This document shows, piece after piece, positions 5,222 through 12,928 of a DNA stretch of 16,611 bases. Source of the stretch: HGM11416 sp964532155 (GTDB taxonomy: Bacteria > Bacillota > Clostridia > Christensenellales > Borkfalkiaceae); the NCBI GenBank assembly GCA_964532155.1, contig CAZHGN010000030.1, positions 1 through 16,611 of the forward strand, written 5' to 3'. The notes beneath the pieces are model-generated. The model was given only the letters and a program-made list of their open reading frames with translations. It searched no databases and had not been told where the DNA came from. Each line of letters starts with the position of its first letter. Within the stretch, counting starts at the first letter, position 1. The position numbers and the translations under genes were made by a program.

Positions 5222-6881
5222 CTGCGTTACCCCCTTCGGCGTTTTCTTTAGCAAAAGATTCGGCGTCCATATTCTGTGAGCCCTGAACGGTATAATCTTT
5301 TTTGCCGTCCATTCTCTTTTCGATATATCTTAAAATGCGAGTAACCGTAAAGGTCAGCACGAAATAGATTGCGGCGACGAGTAAATACGTAGCGAAAGTA
5401 TTGAAGTTTATCGAAACGATGCTCTTCGCTTGGAAGAAAAGTTCAGTAAAGCCGATAACGTTAAGAACCGACGTATCCTTAATATTAATAACGAACTCGT
5501 TGGCAACCGACGGCAGAATATTGCGTAGTGCCTGCGGCAATACGACGTAGCGCATCGTCTGGAAGTGAGTCATACCGATTGCGTGAGCGCCCTCGGTCTG
5601 CCCTTTGCTTACCGAAATAATACCGCCGCGCACGATTTCAGCCATATATGCGCCGGTGTTTACCGAAACGATAATAAAGCCTGCAAAAATAGGATCGAGC
5701 GTATTGCCGCCGTTTAGAAGGGCAAAACCCCAGAAAATAACCATTGCTTGAACCATCATCGGCGTACCGCGGAATATTTCGATATACGCCGAAAGCAGCC
5801 AATCGCCTATTTTTTTAAATACCGCGGCGGCCTTATTTTTAGGCGTGGGCATCGTACGGTAAACGCCTATCAGTATACCTATCAATAATCCGATAACGGT
5901 ACTTATAAGGGAAACGAGAAGGGTATATCCTACGCCCTTTAAAAGCCACAACCAATATTTAGACAAAATATTGCCAACTGCGGCGAAAAATCCAACCTCT
6001 TCGGAGGCCTCGTAAATATTGTCACCGACGGCAAGTTCGGTTGCACGCTGAATGAGCGCGAGCCTTTGTTCGTCGTTAACGGATGTAAGCGTTTGATTTA
6101 TAGCCGCCTTATACGGACTGTTCTTTTTAAAGCCGACGGCTATTTGAACGTCTTCGGGCGAAGCGGTAAAACCTGTATCGTTATTTTTAAGCTGGACGTA
6201 AGTTAGTTCAGAGTTAGCCGCACAATCGGACTTCGCACCCGGCTCTTCCGCAACGTATCCGTCGTATTCCTTAGTAGCCGTTTTCAACGCGTTGATCATA
6301 TCAGGGAAAGTCGCAAGCGGCGTTTTTCTGGTAATTCCGTGTGCCTCGGCTTGCTCGTTTAAAACGTCGTCGTGGAAAGTTCCTTGCTGTGCAACTATTT
6401 TGGCGCCGTTAAAGTCGTCGAGCGAGGTAGCGTTAGCGTACTTGCTGTCCTTTCTGACAACTATAACGAGCTGACTTTCGTAATAAGCGTCTGAAAAGTC
6501 GATCGTTTTCTTGCGCTCGGCGGTCGGACTCATACCCGCAATGATAAAATCGAGCGAGCCGGAATAAACAGCGTTAACGAGAGCGTCGAATTCGTATTTG
6601 ACGATGACGAGTTCTTTGTCGAGCGATTCCGCTATTTTAGCCGCAATCATTACGTCGTAACCGTTTGCATAGCCGTCCGCATTGGAAATTTTAACCGCTC
6701 CGTTGGCGTTATCTATTTGCGTATAATTGAAAGGCGCGTAACCGCACTCCATACCGACGTAAAGCTTGTCGCGTTCTTTGTTTTCGCCGCAAGCGGCAAG
6801 AAAAATCGTACCCGTCGCTATTAACGCCGCAACTATCGCCGTAATCACTCTTTTCAGAATTCCGACGCTTGTTCTTTGCAT
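5214..6881 (-). CDS. Fused binding-protein/permease of a probable lysine ABC importer
   Basis: A 555-residue fusion of two importer parts. Residues 1-31 form a lipoprotein signal with lipobox FLAAC31, so the N-terminus would be tethered by lipid outside the cell. Residues 38-287 are a family 3 solute-binding domain (IIAGMSPTAERKKTIDFS, 113-130, is its hallmark). Residues 310-522 are the HisM/GlnP-type membrane domain with several helices and the EAA coupling loop EGAHAIGMTHFQTMRYVVLP (430-449). With the overlapping ATPase gene this gives a complete two-polypeptide importer, as in GlnPQ-like systems. Start: ATG 6881-6879, with AAGGAG 8 bases upstream. The lysine riboswitch and terminator in the leader strongly suggest lysine as substrate; the domains alone indicate only a polar amino acid. 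The C-terminal tail (524-555) is hydrophilic and variable. Confidence 0.9.
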   Translation of the reverse strand: MQRTSVGILKRVITAIVAALIATGTIFLAACGENKERDKLYVGMECGYAPFNYTQIDNANGAVKISNADGYANGYDVMIAAKIAESLDKELVIVKYEFDALVNAVYSGSLDFIIAGMSPTAERKKTIDFSDAYYESQLVIVVRKDSKYANATSLDDFNGAKIVAQQGTFHDDVLNEQAEAHGITRKTPLATFPDMINALKTATKEYDGYVAEEPGAKSDCAANSELTYVQLKNNDTGFTASPEDVQIAVGFKKNSPYKAAINQTLTSVNDEQRLALIQRATELAVGDNIYEASEEVGFFAAVGNILSKYWLWLLKGVGYTLLVSLISTVIGLLIGILIGVYRTMPTPKNKAAAVFKKIGDWLLSAYIEIFRGTPMMVQAMVIFWGFALLNGGNTLDPIFAGFIIVSVNTGAYMAEIVRGGIISVSKGQTEGAHAIGMTHFQTMRYVVLPQALRNILPSVANEFVINIKDTSVLNVIGFTELFFQAKSIVSINFNTFATYLLVAAIYFVLTFTVTRILRYIEKRMDGKKDYTVQGSQNMDAESFAKENAEGGNADA

Positions 6882-6910
6882 AAATCTGTCTCCTTAACAG
6901 TAAAAATTTA

Positions 6911-6945
6911 CAAAATAAAAACCGTATAACGCAAAGGTCATACGG
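6911..6945 (-). terminator. Riboswitch-controlled intrinsic terminator (expression platform)
   Basis: On the minus strand CCGTATGAC pairs with GTTATACGG (9 bp including one G-U) around the loop CTTTGC, followed by TTTTTATTTT. It lies 38 bases beyond the lysine aptamer and about 30 bases before the start codon, the classic position for a transcriptional OFF switch: lysine bound, terminator forms. I did not resolve the competing antiterminator pairing. Confidence 0.85.
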
Positions 6946-6983
6946 AAAACAAGCAAAATAACCGAAAAGAACGGATATTATAT

Positions 6984-7147
6984 AATAGCTCTCCGCAAGT
7001 CGCCTTGCGACAGTCTGCAAAGTATTCCCTTGCAACCCAACGACAACGACCACGGACGGTTATTGACGTTTCGGCAACGCTTCCTTTCGACATGCGGCTA
7101 CATTCCGTTTACGCCGCGGCTACTGATAAGCATTGCGCCTCTATCAA
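6984..7147 (-). ncRNA. Lysine riboswitch (L box) aptamer
   Basis: The minus-strand leader carries the conserved L-box core. It opens with TGATAGAGGCGCAA (cf. GATAGAGGTGCGAA of Bacillus lysC) and AGTA at the base of the second helix. In the middle comes AAGGAAGCGTTGCCGAAACG, the equivalent of the 'GGGGAGCGTCGCCGAAG' block. Towards the 3' end there is GCAGACTGTCGCAAGGCGAC, and it closes with TTGCGGAGAGCTATTA, which re-pairs with the first bases to form P1. Length is about 164 bases, as expected. It senses free lysine and, through the terminator downstream, should switch off the importer genes when lysine is plentiful. This is the main evidence that the importer carries lysine. Confidence 0.93.
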
Positions 7148-7159
7148 TTTTCTTTTTTT

Positions 7160-7188
7160 ATTTTAGCAAGCGACGACAAGTTCGTCAA
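7160..7188 (-). promoter_or_regulatory. Sigma-A promoter of the lysine riboswitch/importer operon
   Basis: On the minus strand TTGACG (7188-7183), a 17-bp spacer and TAAAAT (7165-7160). The predicted start near 7153 lies only a few bases before helix P1 of the riboswitch, the usual layout. Confidence 0.75.
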
Positions 7189-7198
7189 GAAAAAAACA

Positions 7199-7260
7199 GC
7201 CGTTTTTTAAAAAAGGTAATTTTTTTGCAAATTTTACCTAAAAAACAAAAACAAAACGGC
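7199..7260. terminator. Terminator after the zinc-ribbon gene, within a larger inverted repeat
   Basis: On the minus strand AGGTAA (7239-7234) pairs with TTACCT (7219-7214), followed by TTTTTT. An outer arm, GCCGTTTT (7260-7253), can pair with AAAACGGC (7206-7199), giving a long, mostly A/T inverted repeat. It separates the gene ending at 7292 from the lysine operon promoter. The symmetry and T-runs would let it stop transcription from either side. Confidence 0.65.
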
Positions 7261-7291
7261 ATTTTTAAAGCAAAAACTGCGTACCGAGCGG

Positions 7292-8290
7292 TTAATCTTC
7301 CTCGTTACTTGGGCACATCGAACCCAAAACGGCGTGTTTTTCAAAAAACGCTTTTGCAAACGAAGACGAATTTACGCCTACCGAGCAGAGTGCCGAAAGA
7401 CTTTTTTCTTGCGCGGTATAGCCGTTCTTATCCTTAAAAGCGGCGTAAACCTCTTTAAGCGCGTCGAGCATTTCCCTATAATCGACCGTGTCGAGGTTAA
7501 AACCGTCCATCGCATCGTATACGTCGAGCGCGGCGTTAAACAGTGCAATCGCGCGGCGTTCGTCGAGATAATTTTTTGTAAACACAAAGCCAACTATAAA
7601 GAATACCGCCGCCAAAGCAAACATATAATCGCCGCCCGATATAACAAAACCGAGAACGACCCCGACCGCCGCCAAAGCGTAAAGCGCACCGAATATCCAC
7701 GGTTTTTTCTTTAAACCGCTTTCGATATTCATATAAGTCGGAATAATATTTTTAAAACGCTCCTCGGTCTTCTTTTTTATAGCCGCGTTTTCCTCCGTGC
7801 GGTACTGTTCTATTTCCTCGTCCGTGCATTCCGAAAGACGGTAAAAGTCCTTGTATAAGCGCGTTATCGTGGCTTTTTCGTCGGAATCCGCGCACTCGAT
7901 AGCCTTTTCGAGATAGGGCTTGTGGGTAACGTTTCTGTAATCTGTAAAGTTTTTGGTTTCGGCGCGAACGAACCCGAAATATACGCGATAATCGCTATTG
8001 GTAAGCGTTAACGCCTCTTTAAGTTCTTCTTCGGCTTCCTGAAATTGTCTTTTATTCAAATAAAACTCAACGCGATCCAAAATACGCTCGACCTCTAAAT
8101 AATCGCTGCCGTGCGCAACCTTTTTTTCTTCCGCGCTTTCTTTTATAGGCGGATGAATGGATTCGTAAAGTTTAATTCCCTTTTCCGCATCGAACTGTTT
8201 TTTACAGGCAAGGCATAGCGCCGTGCCCTTTTTTAAGCCGACGAAAAGTTCTGCGCCGCAATGCGGACACTTAGCGTTGTTTTCGTTCAT
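7292..8290 (-). CDS. Zinc-ribbon membrane protein, function unknown
   Basis: A 332-residue protein. The N-terminus holds a zinc ribbon with C8-x2-C11 and C26-x2-C29. This is followed by a charged helical region (about 60-185) that looks like TPR-type repeats (helix pairs with 'A.E.L..AL' wording near 85-95). Two adjacent transmembrane segments lie at 198-218 and 222-238, then a C-terminal helical part. I cannot assign a function; proteins of this build are common as uncharacterised clostridial proteins. The ATG at 8290-8288 follows CGGAG with 6 to 7 bases spacing; an upstream in-frame TTG at 8317 is not supported by a ribosome binding site. It lies 53 bases after the serine acetyltransferase gene on the same strand, so the two may be co-transcribed. 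Confidence 0.7.
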   Translation of the reverse strand: MNENNAKCPHCGAELFVGLKKGTALCLACKKQFDAEKGIKLYESIHPPIKESAEEKKVAHGSDYLEVERILDRVEFYLNKRQFQEAEEELKEALTLTNSDYRVYFGFVRAETKNFTDYRNVTHKPYLEKAIECADSDEKATITRLYKDFYRLSECTDEEIEQYRTEENAAIKKKTEERFKNIIPTYMNIESGLKKKPWIFGALYALAAVGVVLGFVISGGDYMFALAAVFFIVGFVFTKNYLDERRAIALFNAALDVYDAMDGFNLDTVDYREMLDALKEVYAAFKDKNGYTAQEKSLSALCSVGVNSSSFAKAFFEKHAVLGSMCPSNEED

Positions 8291-8310
8291 TATTACTCCG
8301 TATAAACCGC

Positions 8311-8333
8311 GGCTCAAACATCAAAAGTGAGCC
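8311..8333. repeat. Hairpin between cysE-like gene and zinc-ribbon gene
   Basis: GGCTCA (8311-8316) and TGAGCC (8328-8333) form a perfect 6-bp stem with an 11-base loop. On the minus strand no T-run follows, so it is not a standard intrinsic terminator. It may moderate read-through or protect a processed end. Confidence 0.4.
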
Positions 8334-8343
8334 TATAGGTCGA

Positions 8344-9123
8344 TTATTCGTCTATAACCGTCGGTCTCGAAACGATTTTACAGCCGGCAGGCACCGACTT
8401 TACGATAAAGGCGTTGCCGCCTATAACGCACCCGTCGCCTATAACCGTTTTTCCGCCGAGAATGGTAGCGTTTGCATAGACTGTGACGTTGTTGCCCAGT
8501 GTAGGATGTCTTTTATCGTTGTTGCGCTCCTCTTTTTTAATGGAAAGCGCGCCGAGCGTAACGCCCTGATAAAGTCTGCAATCGTTTCCGATTTCCGCAG
8601 TTTCGCCTATTACCACGCCCGTGCCGTGATCGATAAAAAAGTTTTCGCCGATTTTCGCGCCCGCGTTTATATCTATCCCCGTCAAAGAATGGGCGACCTC
8701 GGTCATAAGCCTTGGCAAAAGAGGCGTTTTTTCGGTATAGAAAAAGTGTGCTATTCTATACGTCATTATCGCAAAAAAACCGGGAAACGCCGCAATAACA
8801 ATGGATTCGCATTCGGCGGACGGATCGCAAGCCACGCTCGCGCTTGCGTCCTTAAGACATTTGCGCTTAATCTCCGCAAGCTCGTTCAAAAAACCGTCGA
8901 GTGCTTTCTTCGCTCTCTTTTCGGGGTTTTCTCCGGCATTAAAACAAGCGCAAGAATAGCATTTAACGAGCTCGGCTTTTAGTTTACGTTTGATTTTTGC
9001 AAGGGTAACGCTCGAAGAAAAACCGCGGCTTTTACATTCGAACATATACCTTTTAAGGGAAAATACAACCTCCCTTACCCCTTGCAAAGACGGCATATTG
9101 CCGTTGCATGAATTTATAGACAT
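8344..9123 (-). CDS. cysE: Serine O-acetyltransferase (EpsC/CysE family)
   Basis: Makes O-acetylserine from serine and acetyl-CoA, the first step of cysteine synthesis. It is 259 residues from the chosen start, with the longer N-terminal helical region of the EpsC/SrpH type (about 10-110), the linker FPGFFAIMTYRIAHFF (113-128), and then the left-handed hexapeptide-repeat domain. The catalytic pair is D151 (TGIDI) and H166 (IDHGTG), 15 apart as in CysE; the usual DIHPGA reads DINAGA here. LYQGVTLGA (184-192) is the expected active-site strand. The start is uncertain: ATG 9123 has only a weak GGTAA before it, and ATG 9096 is an alternative. It starts 34 bases after the recA stop on the same strand, an unusual neighbour; rny is commoner there in Bacillus. 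It might be partly co-transcribed with recA. Confidence 0.88.
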   Translation of the reverse strand: MSINSCNGNMPSLQGVREVVFSLKRYMFECKSRGFSSSVTLAKIKRKLKAELVKCYSCACFNAGENPEKRAKKALDGFLNELAEIKRKCLKDASASVACDPSAECESIVIAAFPGFFAIMTYRIAHFFYTEKTPLLPRLMTEVAHSLTGIDINAGAKIGENFFIDHGTGVVIGETAEIGNDCRLYQGVTLGALSIKKEERNNDKRHPTLGNNVTVYANATILGGKTVIGDGCVIGGNAFIVKSVPAGCKIVSRPTVIDE

Positions 9124-9157
9124 AAAATTACCGTGCTTATTGCACAAAATAACGAAC

Positions 9158-10183
9158 TTAGCCCTCCGCCGAAGGATCGACTTCACCGTCGTTCTTGCCG
9201 GCAAAAGCGATTGCGCGTATCTTATTCTCTATTTCAACGGCAAATTCGGGATTGTTAAGCAAATATTCCCTACCTTTTTCTCTGCCGTTTGCAAAACGTT
9301 CGCCGTTATAAGCAAACCAGCTGCCGCTCTTATCCAAAACGCCCTTTTCGACGCCGAGATCGAGCAAGCACCCCGCTTGCGAAATACCCTTTCCGTAGAT
9401 GATGTCGAATTCCGCCGTCTTGAACGGAGGCGCAAGTTTATTCTTGACGATTTTCGCCTTAGTTTTATTACCGATAACGCCGTCGGCATCCTTAAGCGCG
9501 TCCGCCTTCCTTATATCCATACGCACGCTTGCATAGAACTTGAGCGCCTTTCCGCCGGGCGTGGTTTCGGGATTACCGAACATAACGCCGACCTTTTCCC
9601 TGAGCTGGTTAATAAACACCACGCACGTTTTGCTCTTATTGGTAATAGCCGTAAGTTTTCTGAGCGCTTGCGACATAAGTCTTGCTTGCAAGCCGACGTG
9701 CGAATCGCCCATATCGCCTTCGATTTCCGCCTTAGGAGTCAACGCGGCAACCGAGTCGATTACGATTAAATCGACGGCGCCGCTTCTTACGAGACTGTCG
9801 GTAATATCCAACGCTTGCTCGCCCGTGTCGGGTTGCGAAACGTAAAGATTGTCGAGATCGACTCCGAGATTAGCCGCATAAGACGGATCGAGAGCGTGCT
9901 CCGCGTCGATAAAAGCGGCAATACCGCCCAAACGTTGAGTCTGTGCTATTATATGCAATGCGACAGTCGTTTTGCCCGAAGACTCCGGACCGTATATTTC
10001 GATAATTCTTCCGCGCGGAACGCCTCCCGTACCGAGCGCAATGTCGAGGGACAAACAGCCCGTCGGTATTACCTCGATCGCCATATCCTTGACGTCGTCG
10101 CCGAGCTTCATGATAGCACCCTTACCGTATTGCTTTTCGATTTGGCTCAATACTTGTTCCAACGCTTTGCGTTTTTCATCCAT
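9158..10183 (-). CDS. recA: RecA recombinase
   Basis: The central recombinase of homologous recombination and the SOS co-protease. Full length at 341 residues. The Walker A motif is GPESSGKT (65-72), with the expected MAW-type surroundings, IDAEHALDP, LIVIDSVAAL as Walker B, INQLREKVGVMFGNPETTPG for loop L2 and the ATP-sensing glutamine, and a short acidic C-terminus (GEVDPSAEG). ATG 10183 is preceded by GTGAGGAT at about 8 bases. It follows the cinA-like gene by 41 bases on the same strand, as in Bacillus and many Firmicutes (pgsA-cinA-recA). I saw no Gram-positive SOS box (CGAAC-N4-GTTCG) in the 41 bases before it, so any LexA control must act elsewhere or is absent. Confidence 0.98.
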   Translation of the reverse strand: MDEKRKALEQVLSQIEKQYGKGAIMKLGDDVKDMAIEVIPTGCLSLDIALGTGGVPRGRIIEIYGPESSGKTTVALHIIAQTQRLGGIAAFIDAEHALDPSYAANLGVDLDNLYVSQPDTGEQALDITDSLVRSGAVDLIVIDSVAALTPKAEIEGDMGDSHVGLQARLMSQALRKLTAITNKSKTCVVFINQLREKVGVMFGNPETTPGGKALKFYASVRMDIRKADALKDADGVIGNKTKAKIVKNKLAPPFKTAEFDIIYGKGISQAGCLLDLGVEKGVLDKSGSWFAYNGERFANGREKGREYLLNNPEFAVEIENKIRAIAFAGKNDGEVDPSAEG

Positions 10184-10224
10184 TTTTATATCCTCACTTA
10201 TTTTATTCTAATTTTATAACGGCG

Positions 10225-10956
10225 CTATCGAAGAATGCCTACGAACGCGCTTCCGCGACGAAGCAGCCTGCACAGCATAAACAGCGCGGCGTTTTTGCCT
10301 TGTTCTATAACGGCGGCGCGGTCACCGCCGAAAACGTACCTGTTCACTTCAACCTTATCCTCTTCGCCCGCACCGATATAGCACAAGCCGGAAGGTCTGT
10401 CGGGATCGCCGGTGGGGCTTGCGTACCCGGTAGACGAAAGAGCAATATCGCAATTACCGCCGAGAAGCTGACCGCGCACCATTTCGTACGCCACCTCGCG
10501 CGAAACGACCGATTTAACCCTTACCGTTTCGGGCGATACGCCAAGCTCGCGTATTTTGCAATCGGTATCGTAACAAACCAGCCCCGAATAAAAAACCTCG
10601 CTCGCGCCCTTTACGCTGACTATCGCGTGGGCTATTCTACCCCCGGTAAACGATTCGGCAACGCGAAGTTTTTTTCCGCTCAACTTCAAAAGCTGAACGG
10701 CAAGTTCGGCAAGTCCGTAATTTTCGTTTGCGTAAATATACGAATCAAAGGTATTCATAAACGCCCTCGAAGCGCCTTCGAGCAGTTCGGCGTTTTCGCA
10801 AAAAAGAGTGAACAGCGCGTCGCCGTACTTTACGGAAAAGTTCGCCTTTAGTCCGTCGTATTTTTCGCTAAGCTTGTCCGCCGCCGTGCGAAGGTCGCCC
10901 TCGCTCACGCCGAAAAGCTTAAAATCAAGCCGCCCGCCCTTATACGCGTTAAACAT
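10225..10956 (-). CDS. cinA: CinA-like protein lacking the MoCF domain (NMN deamidase domain)
   Basis: A 243-residue protein. Residues about 10-90 match the middle KH-like region of CinA (KLFGVSEGDL near the start, YIYANENYGLAELAVQLL at its end). Residues 95-235 are the CinA C-terminal domain, known in other bacteria as nicotinamide mononucleotide amidohydrolase (PncC). Landmarks are AESFTGG (100-106; usually AESCTGG), VFYSGLVCYD, VVSREVAYEMVRG and ALSSTGYASPTGD (usually TGIAGP). The N-terminal molybdopterin-binding-like domain of full-length CinA (about 410 residues) is missing. The gene begins at a TAATG junction with pgsA, so there is no room for the missing part and the short form looks native. 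It is likely to work in pyridine nucleotide recycling; a DNA-uptake role is not supported by the sequence alone. Confidence 0.88.
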   Translation of the reverse strand: MFNAYKGGRLDFKLFGVSEGDLRTAADKLSEKYDGLKANFSVKYGDALFTLFCENAELLEGASRAFMNTFDSYIYANENYGLAELAVQLLKLSGKKLRVAESFTGGRIAHAIVSVKGASEVFYSGLVCYDTDCKIRELGVSPETVRVKSVVSREVAYEMVRGQLLGGNCDIALSSTGYASPTGDPDRPSGLCYIGAGEEDKVEVNRYVFGGDRAAVIEQGKNAALFMLCRLLRRGSAFVGILR

Positions 10957-11561
10957 TAAGACTTAACCTCGGCAAGCACCGCGCGGTTTTTATACAAGTA
11001 GTTCACGCCCGAAACGACGGTCATAACCGTAGAGAAAATCATAAGTCCGTAACCTATAAGGTAAAGAACGGAAAAGAAATCGAGCGAATTGGGGTTTAAG
11101 AAAGAATAATCGGAAAATGCACGCCCCACGAGCAAAAACAGTATTGCAAAATCTTGCGAAAAAGTCTTGATTTTTCCGAGTTTATCCGCAGCAATTACCG
11201 CGTTTTTGCTTGCCGCCACCATGCGAAAACTCGAAACGATAAGTTCGCGCGCGATGACCAAACTGACGCATATTCCGCCCGACAGCGCAGGCAGTACGTT
11301 GCCGTTAACCTCGGTGAGCATAAGCATAAAAGCGGTAAGCACCAAAACCTTATCGGCAATGGGATCGAGAAACTTTCCGAGATCGGTAACCATATTATAT
11401 TTTCTCGCAATATAGCCGTCGAGAAAATCGGTGAACGCGGCAACGGCAAAAATAATCGCCGCGTACAGAAGATTACGCTCTATGCAAGTTAGGTAGTAAA
11501 AAACCACGAAAAGGGGAATAAGCGCTATGCGCGCAATCGTTATTTTATTGGGTAAATTCAT
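10956..11561 (-). CDS. pgsA: CDP-diacylglycerol-glycerol-3-phosphate phosphatidyltransferase
   Basis: Makes phosphatidylglycerol phosphate, the committed step to phosphatidylglycerol, in the cytoplasmic membrane. It has 201 residues with several hydrophobic helices. The CDP-alcohol phosphotransferase motif is complete: D48-G49-x2-A52-R53-x8-G62-x3-D66-x3-D70 (FLDGYIARKYNMVTDLGKFL, then DPIAD). The ATG at 11561-11559 overlaps the rimO stop by 4 bases (ATGA) and has GGGAGG 5 bases upstream; a frame extending further upstream into rimO lacks a site. Its stop shares one base with the start of the cinA-like gene. This is translational coupling across the rimO-pgsA-cinA run, the conserved Firmicute order. 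Confidence 0.96.
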   Translation of the reverse strand: MNLPNKITIARIALIPLFVVFYYLTCIERNLLYAAIIFAVAAFTDFLDGYIARKYNMVTDLGKFLDPIADKVLVLTAFMLMLTEVNGNVLPALSGGICVSLVIARELIVSSFRMVAASKNAVIAADKLGKIKTFSQDFAILFLLVGRAFSDYSFLNPNSLDFFSVLYLIGYGLMIFSTVMTVVSGVNYLYKNRAVLAEVKS

Positions 11562-12889
11562 TTTATCCTCCCGTATAAATCGTACGCTCCCGTACGCGTT
11601 ATTTTCACGTCGTAAAAACCGCCTTGCTCGACGAGTTCGCCCTCGGGCGCAACAAAATATACCTTTCCATCTATATCGGGCGCTTGAAAATAAGTTCTGC
11701 CTACAAAGCATTGGCGGTCGTAATCTATGCCGTCGCAAAGCACCTTAACCGTTTGCCCCTTAAACGCGGCGAGATTTTCTTTGGATATTTGTTTTTGAAC
11801 GGCGTAAAGGCGTTTAACCCTTGCGTTTTTGTCGCGCTGTTTAACCTGCCCCGCCATAGAATAGGAAGGCGTTCCCTCTTCGCGCGAGTATGCGAAAAAT
11901 CCCGCGTTGAAAAAGCGTACGCTCTTGATAAAATCGGAAAGTATTTCCACGTCCTCTTCCGTTTCGCCGGGGAATCCGGCAATGAATGTCGTTCTGAGCG
12001 CAATTCCGGGAACAGCCGCCTTAAGTTTTTCCGCAAGCGCGCGGTAGCCCTCTCCGTCGCCGCGTCGGTTCATCGCCTTAAGAACGGAAGACGAAGCGTG
12101 CTGAAGAGGAATATCGAGATATTTTACGAGCTTATCGTTAGTTTTAAGTTCGTCTATTAGTTCGTCGTCGATCATATCGGGATAGCAGTATAAAAGTCTT
12201 ATGGTAGCGATATTGTCGAGCGCGCTGAGTTTTTTAATAAGCGCGGTAAGACTTTTTTTGCCGTAAAGATCTATTCCGTAACGCGTTACGTCCTGCGCAA
12301 CCAAAATAAGTTCGGAAATATCGCCGAGCCGCTCGGCTTCCTCTATAAGGTTTTCCATAGGCTCGGAAACGTATCTTCCGCGAATGGACGGAATAAGGCA
12401 GTACGCGCATCTGTTATTGCAACCGTCGGCAATTTTTAAATAAGCGTAATGGGAGGGCGTAGTCAGCAGTCTTGCGCTTTCTGAGCGAGCAATTCCCTTG
12501 CCTACGTTGTTAACCCGCCTACCCTCGTAACAAGCGGCGACGGTAGCGTTGAACAAATCGTAATCGAAAGTGCCTATAAACCCGTCCACTTCGGTAAGCT
12601 CGTCGAACATCTCGCCTATAAAACGCTGAGGCATGCACCCGGTCATGATAAGCTTTTCCAGCCTTCCCGTTTGACGGCAAGCGTTGCATTCCATAACCGT
12701 TTCGATGGCTTCCCTTCGCGAACTTTCAAGAAAGGCGCAAGAGTTAACGACTATTATCTGCGCTTCTTGCATGTCCGAAGTCAAAACGTAATCGTCTTTT
12801 ATTAACGCGAGCAGTTTTTCGCTGTCCACGCGGTTTTTATCACATCCGAGCGATATTATGCCTAAATATTTCTTTTGTTTATCGTCCAT
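11558..12889 (-). CDS. rimO: Ribosomal protein S12 methylthiotransferase RimO
   Basis: A radical-SAM enzyme with two iron-sulfur clusters that methylthiolates the conserved aspartate of ribosomal protein S12. It is 443 residues, normal length. The N-terminal cluster cysteines are C16 (ISLGCDKNRVDSE, the RimO-type wording), C51 (VNSCAF) and C85 (MTGCMPQR). The radical-SAM motif C157-x3-C161-x2-C164 sits in IADGCNNRCAYCLIP, and a TRAM-like domain fills the last 65 residues or so. SLGC.KNRVDSE separates it from MiaB. The start ATG at 12889 has no clear Shine-Dalgarno sequence in the 39 bases after the ftsK stop, so translation may depend on coupling or be weak. It overlaps pgsA downstream. Confidence 0.95.
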   Translation of the reverse strand: MDDKQKKYLGIISLGCDKNRVDSEKLLALIKDDYVLTSDMQEAQIIVVNSCAFLESSRREAIETVMECNACRQTGRLEKLIMTGCMPQRFIGEMFDELTEVDGFIGTFDYDLFNATVAACYEGRRVNNVGKGIARSESARLLTTPSHYAYLKIADGCNNRCAYCLIPSIRGRYVSEPMENLIEEAERLGDISELILVAQDVTRYGIDLYGKKSLTALIKKLSALDNIATIRLLYCYPDMIDDELIDELKTNDKLVKYLDIPLQHASSSVLKAMNRRGDGEGYRALAEKLKAAVPGIALRTTFIAGFPGETEEDVEILSDFIKSVRFFNAGFFAYSREEGTPSYSMAGQVKQRDKNARVKRLYAVQKQISKENLAAFKGQTVKVLCDGIDYDRQCFVGRTYFQAPDIDGKVYFVAPEGELVEQGGFYDVKITRTGAYDLYGRIK

Positions 12890-12928
12890 AAGTCAATCTA
12901 ACGTGCCGAATACCGTCGGCGTTTGCGG

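Noticed and set aside
6984..7147. T-box leader in front of the amino-acid importer
   Set aside because: No T-box core (TGGNACCGCG) is seen, and the sequence matches the lysine riboswitch blocks in order.
10184..10224. SOS box before recA
   Set aside because: No CGAAC-N4-GTTCG-like sequence is visible in the short gap, and I did not find one at the ftsK promoter.
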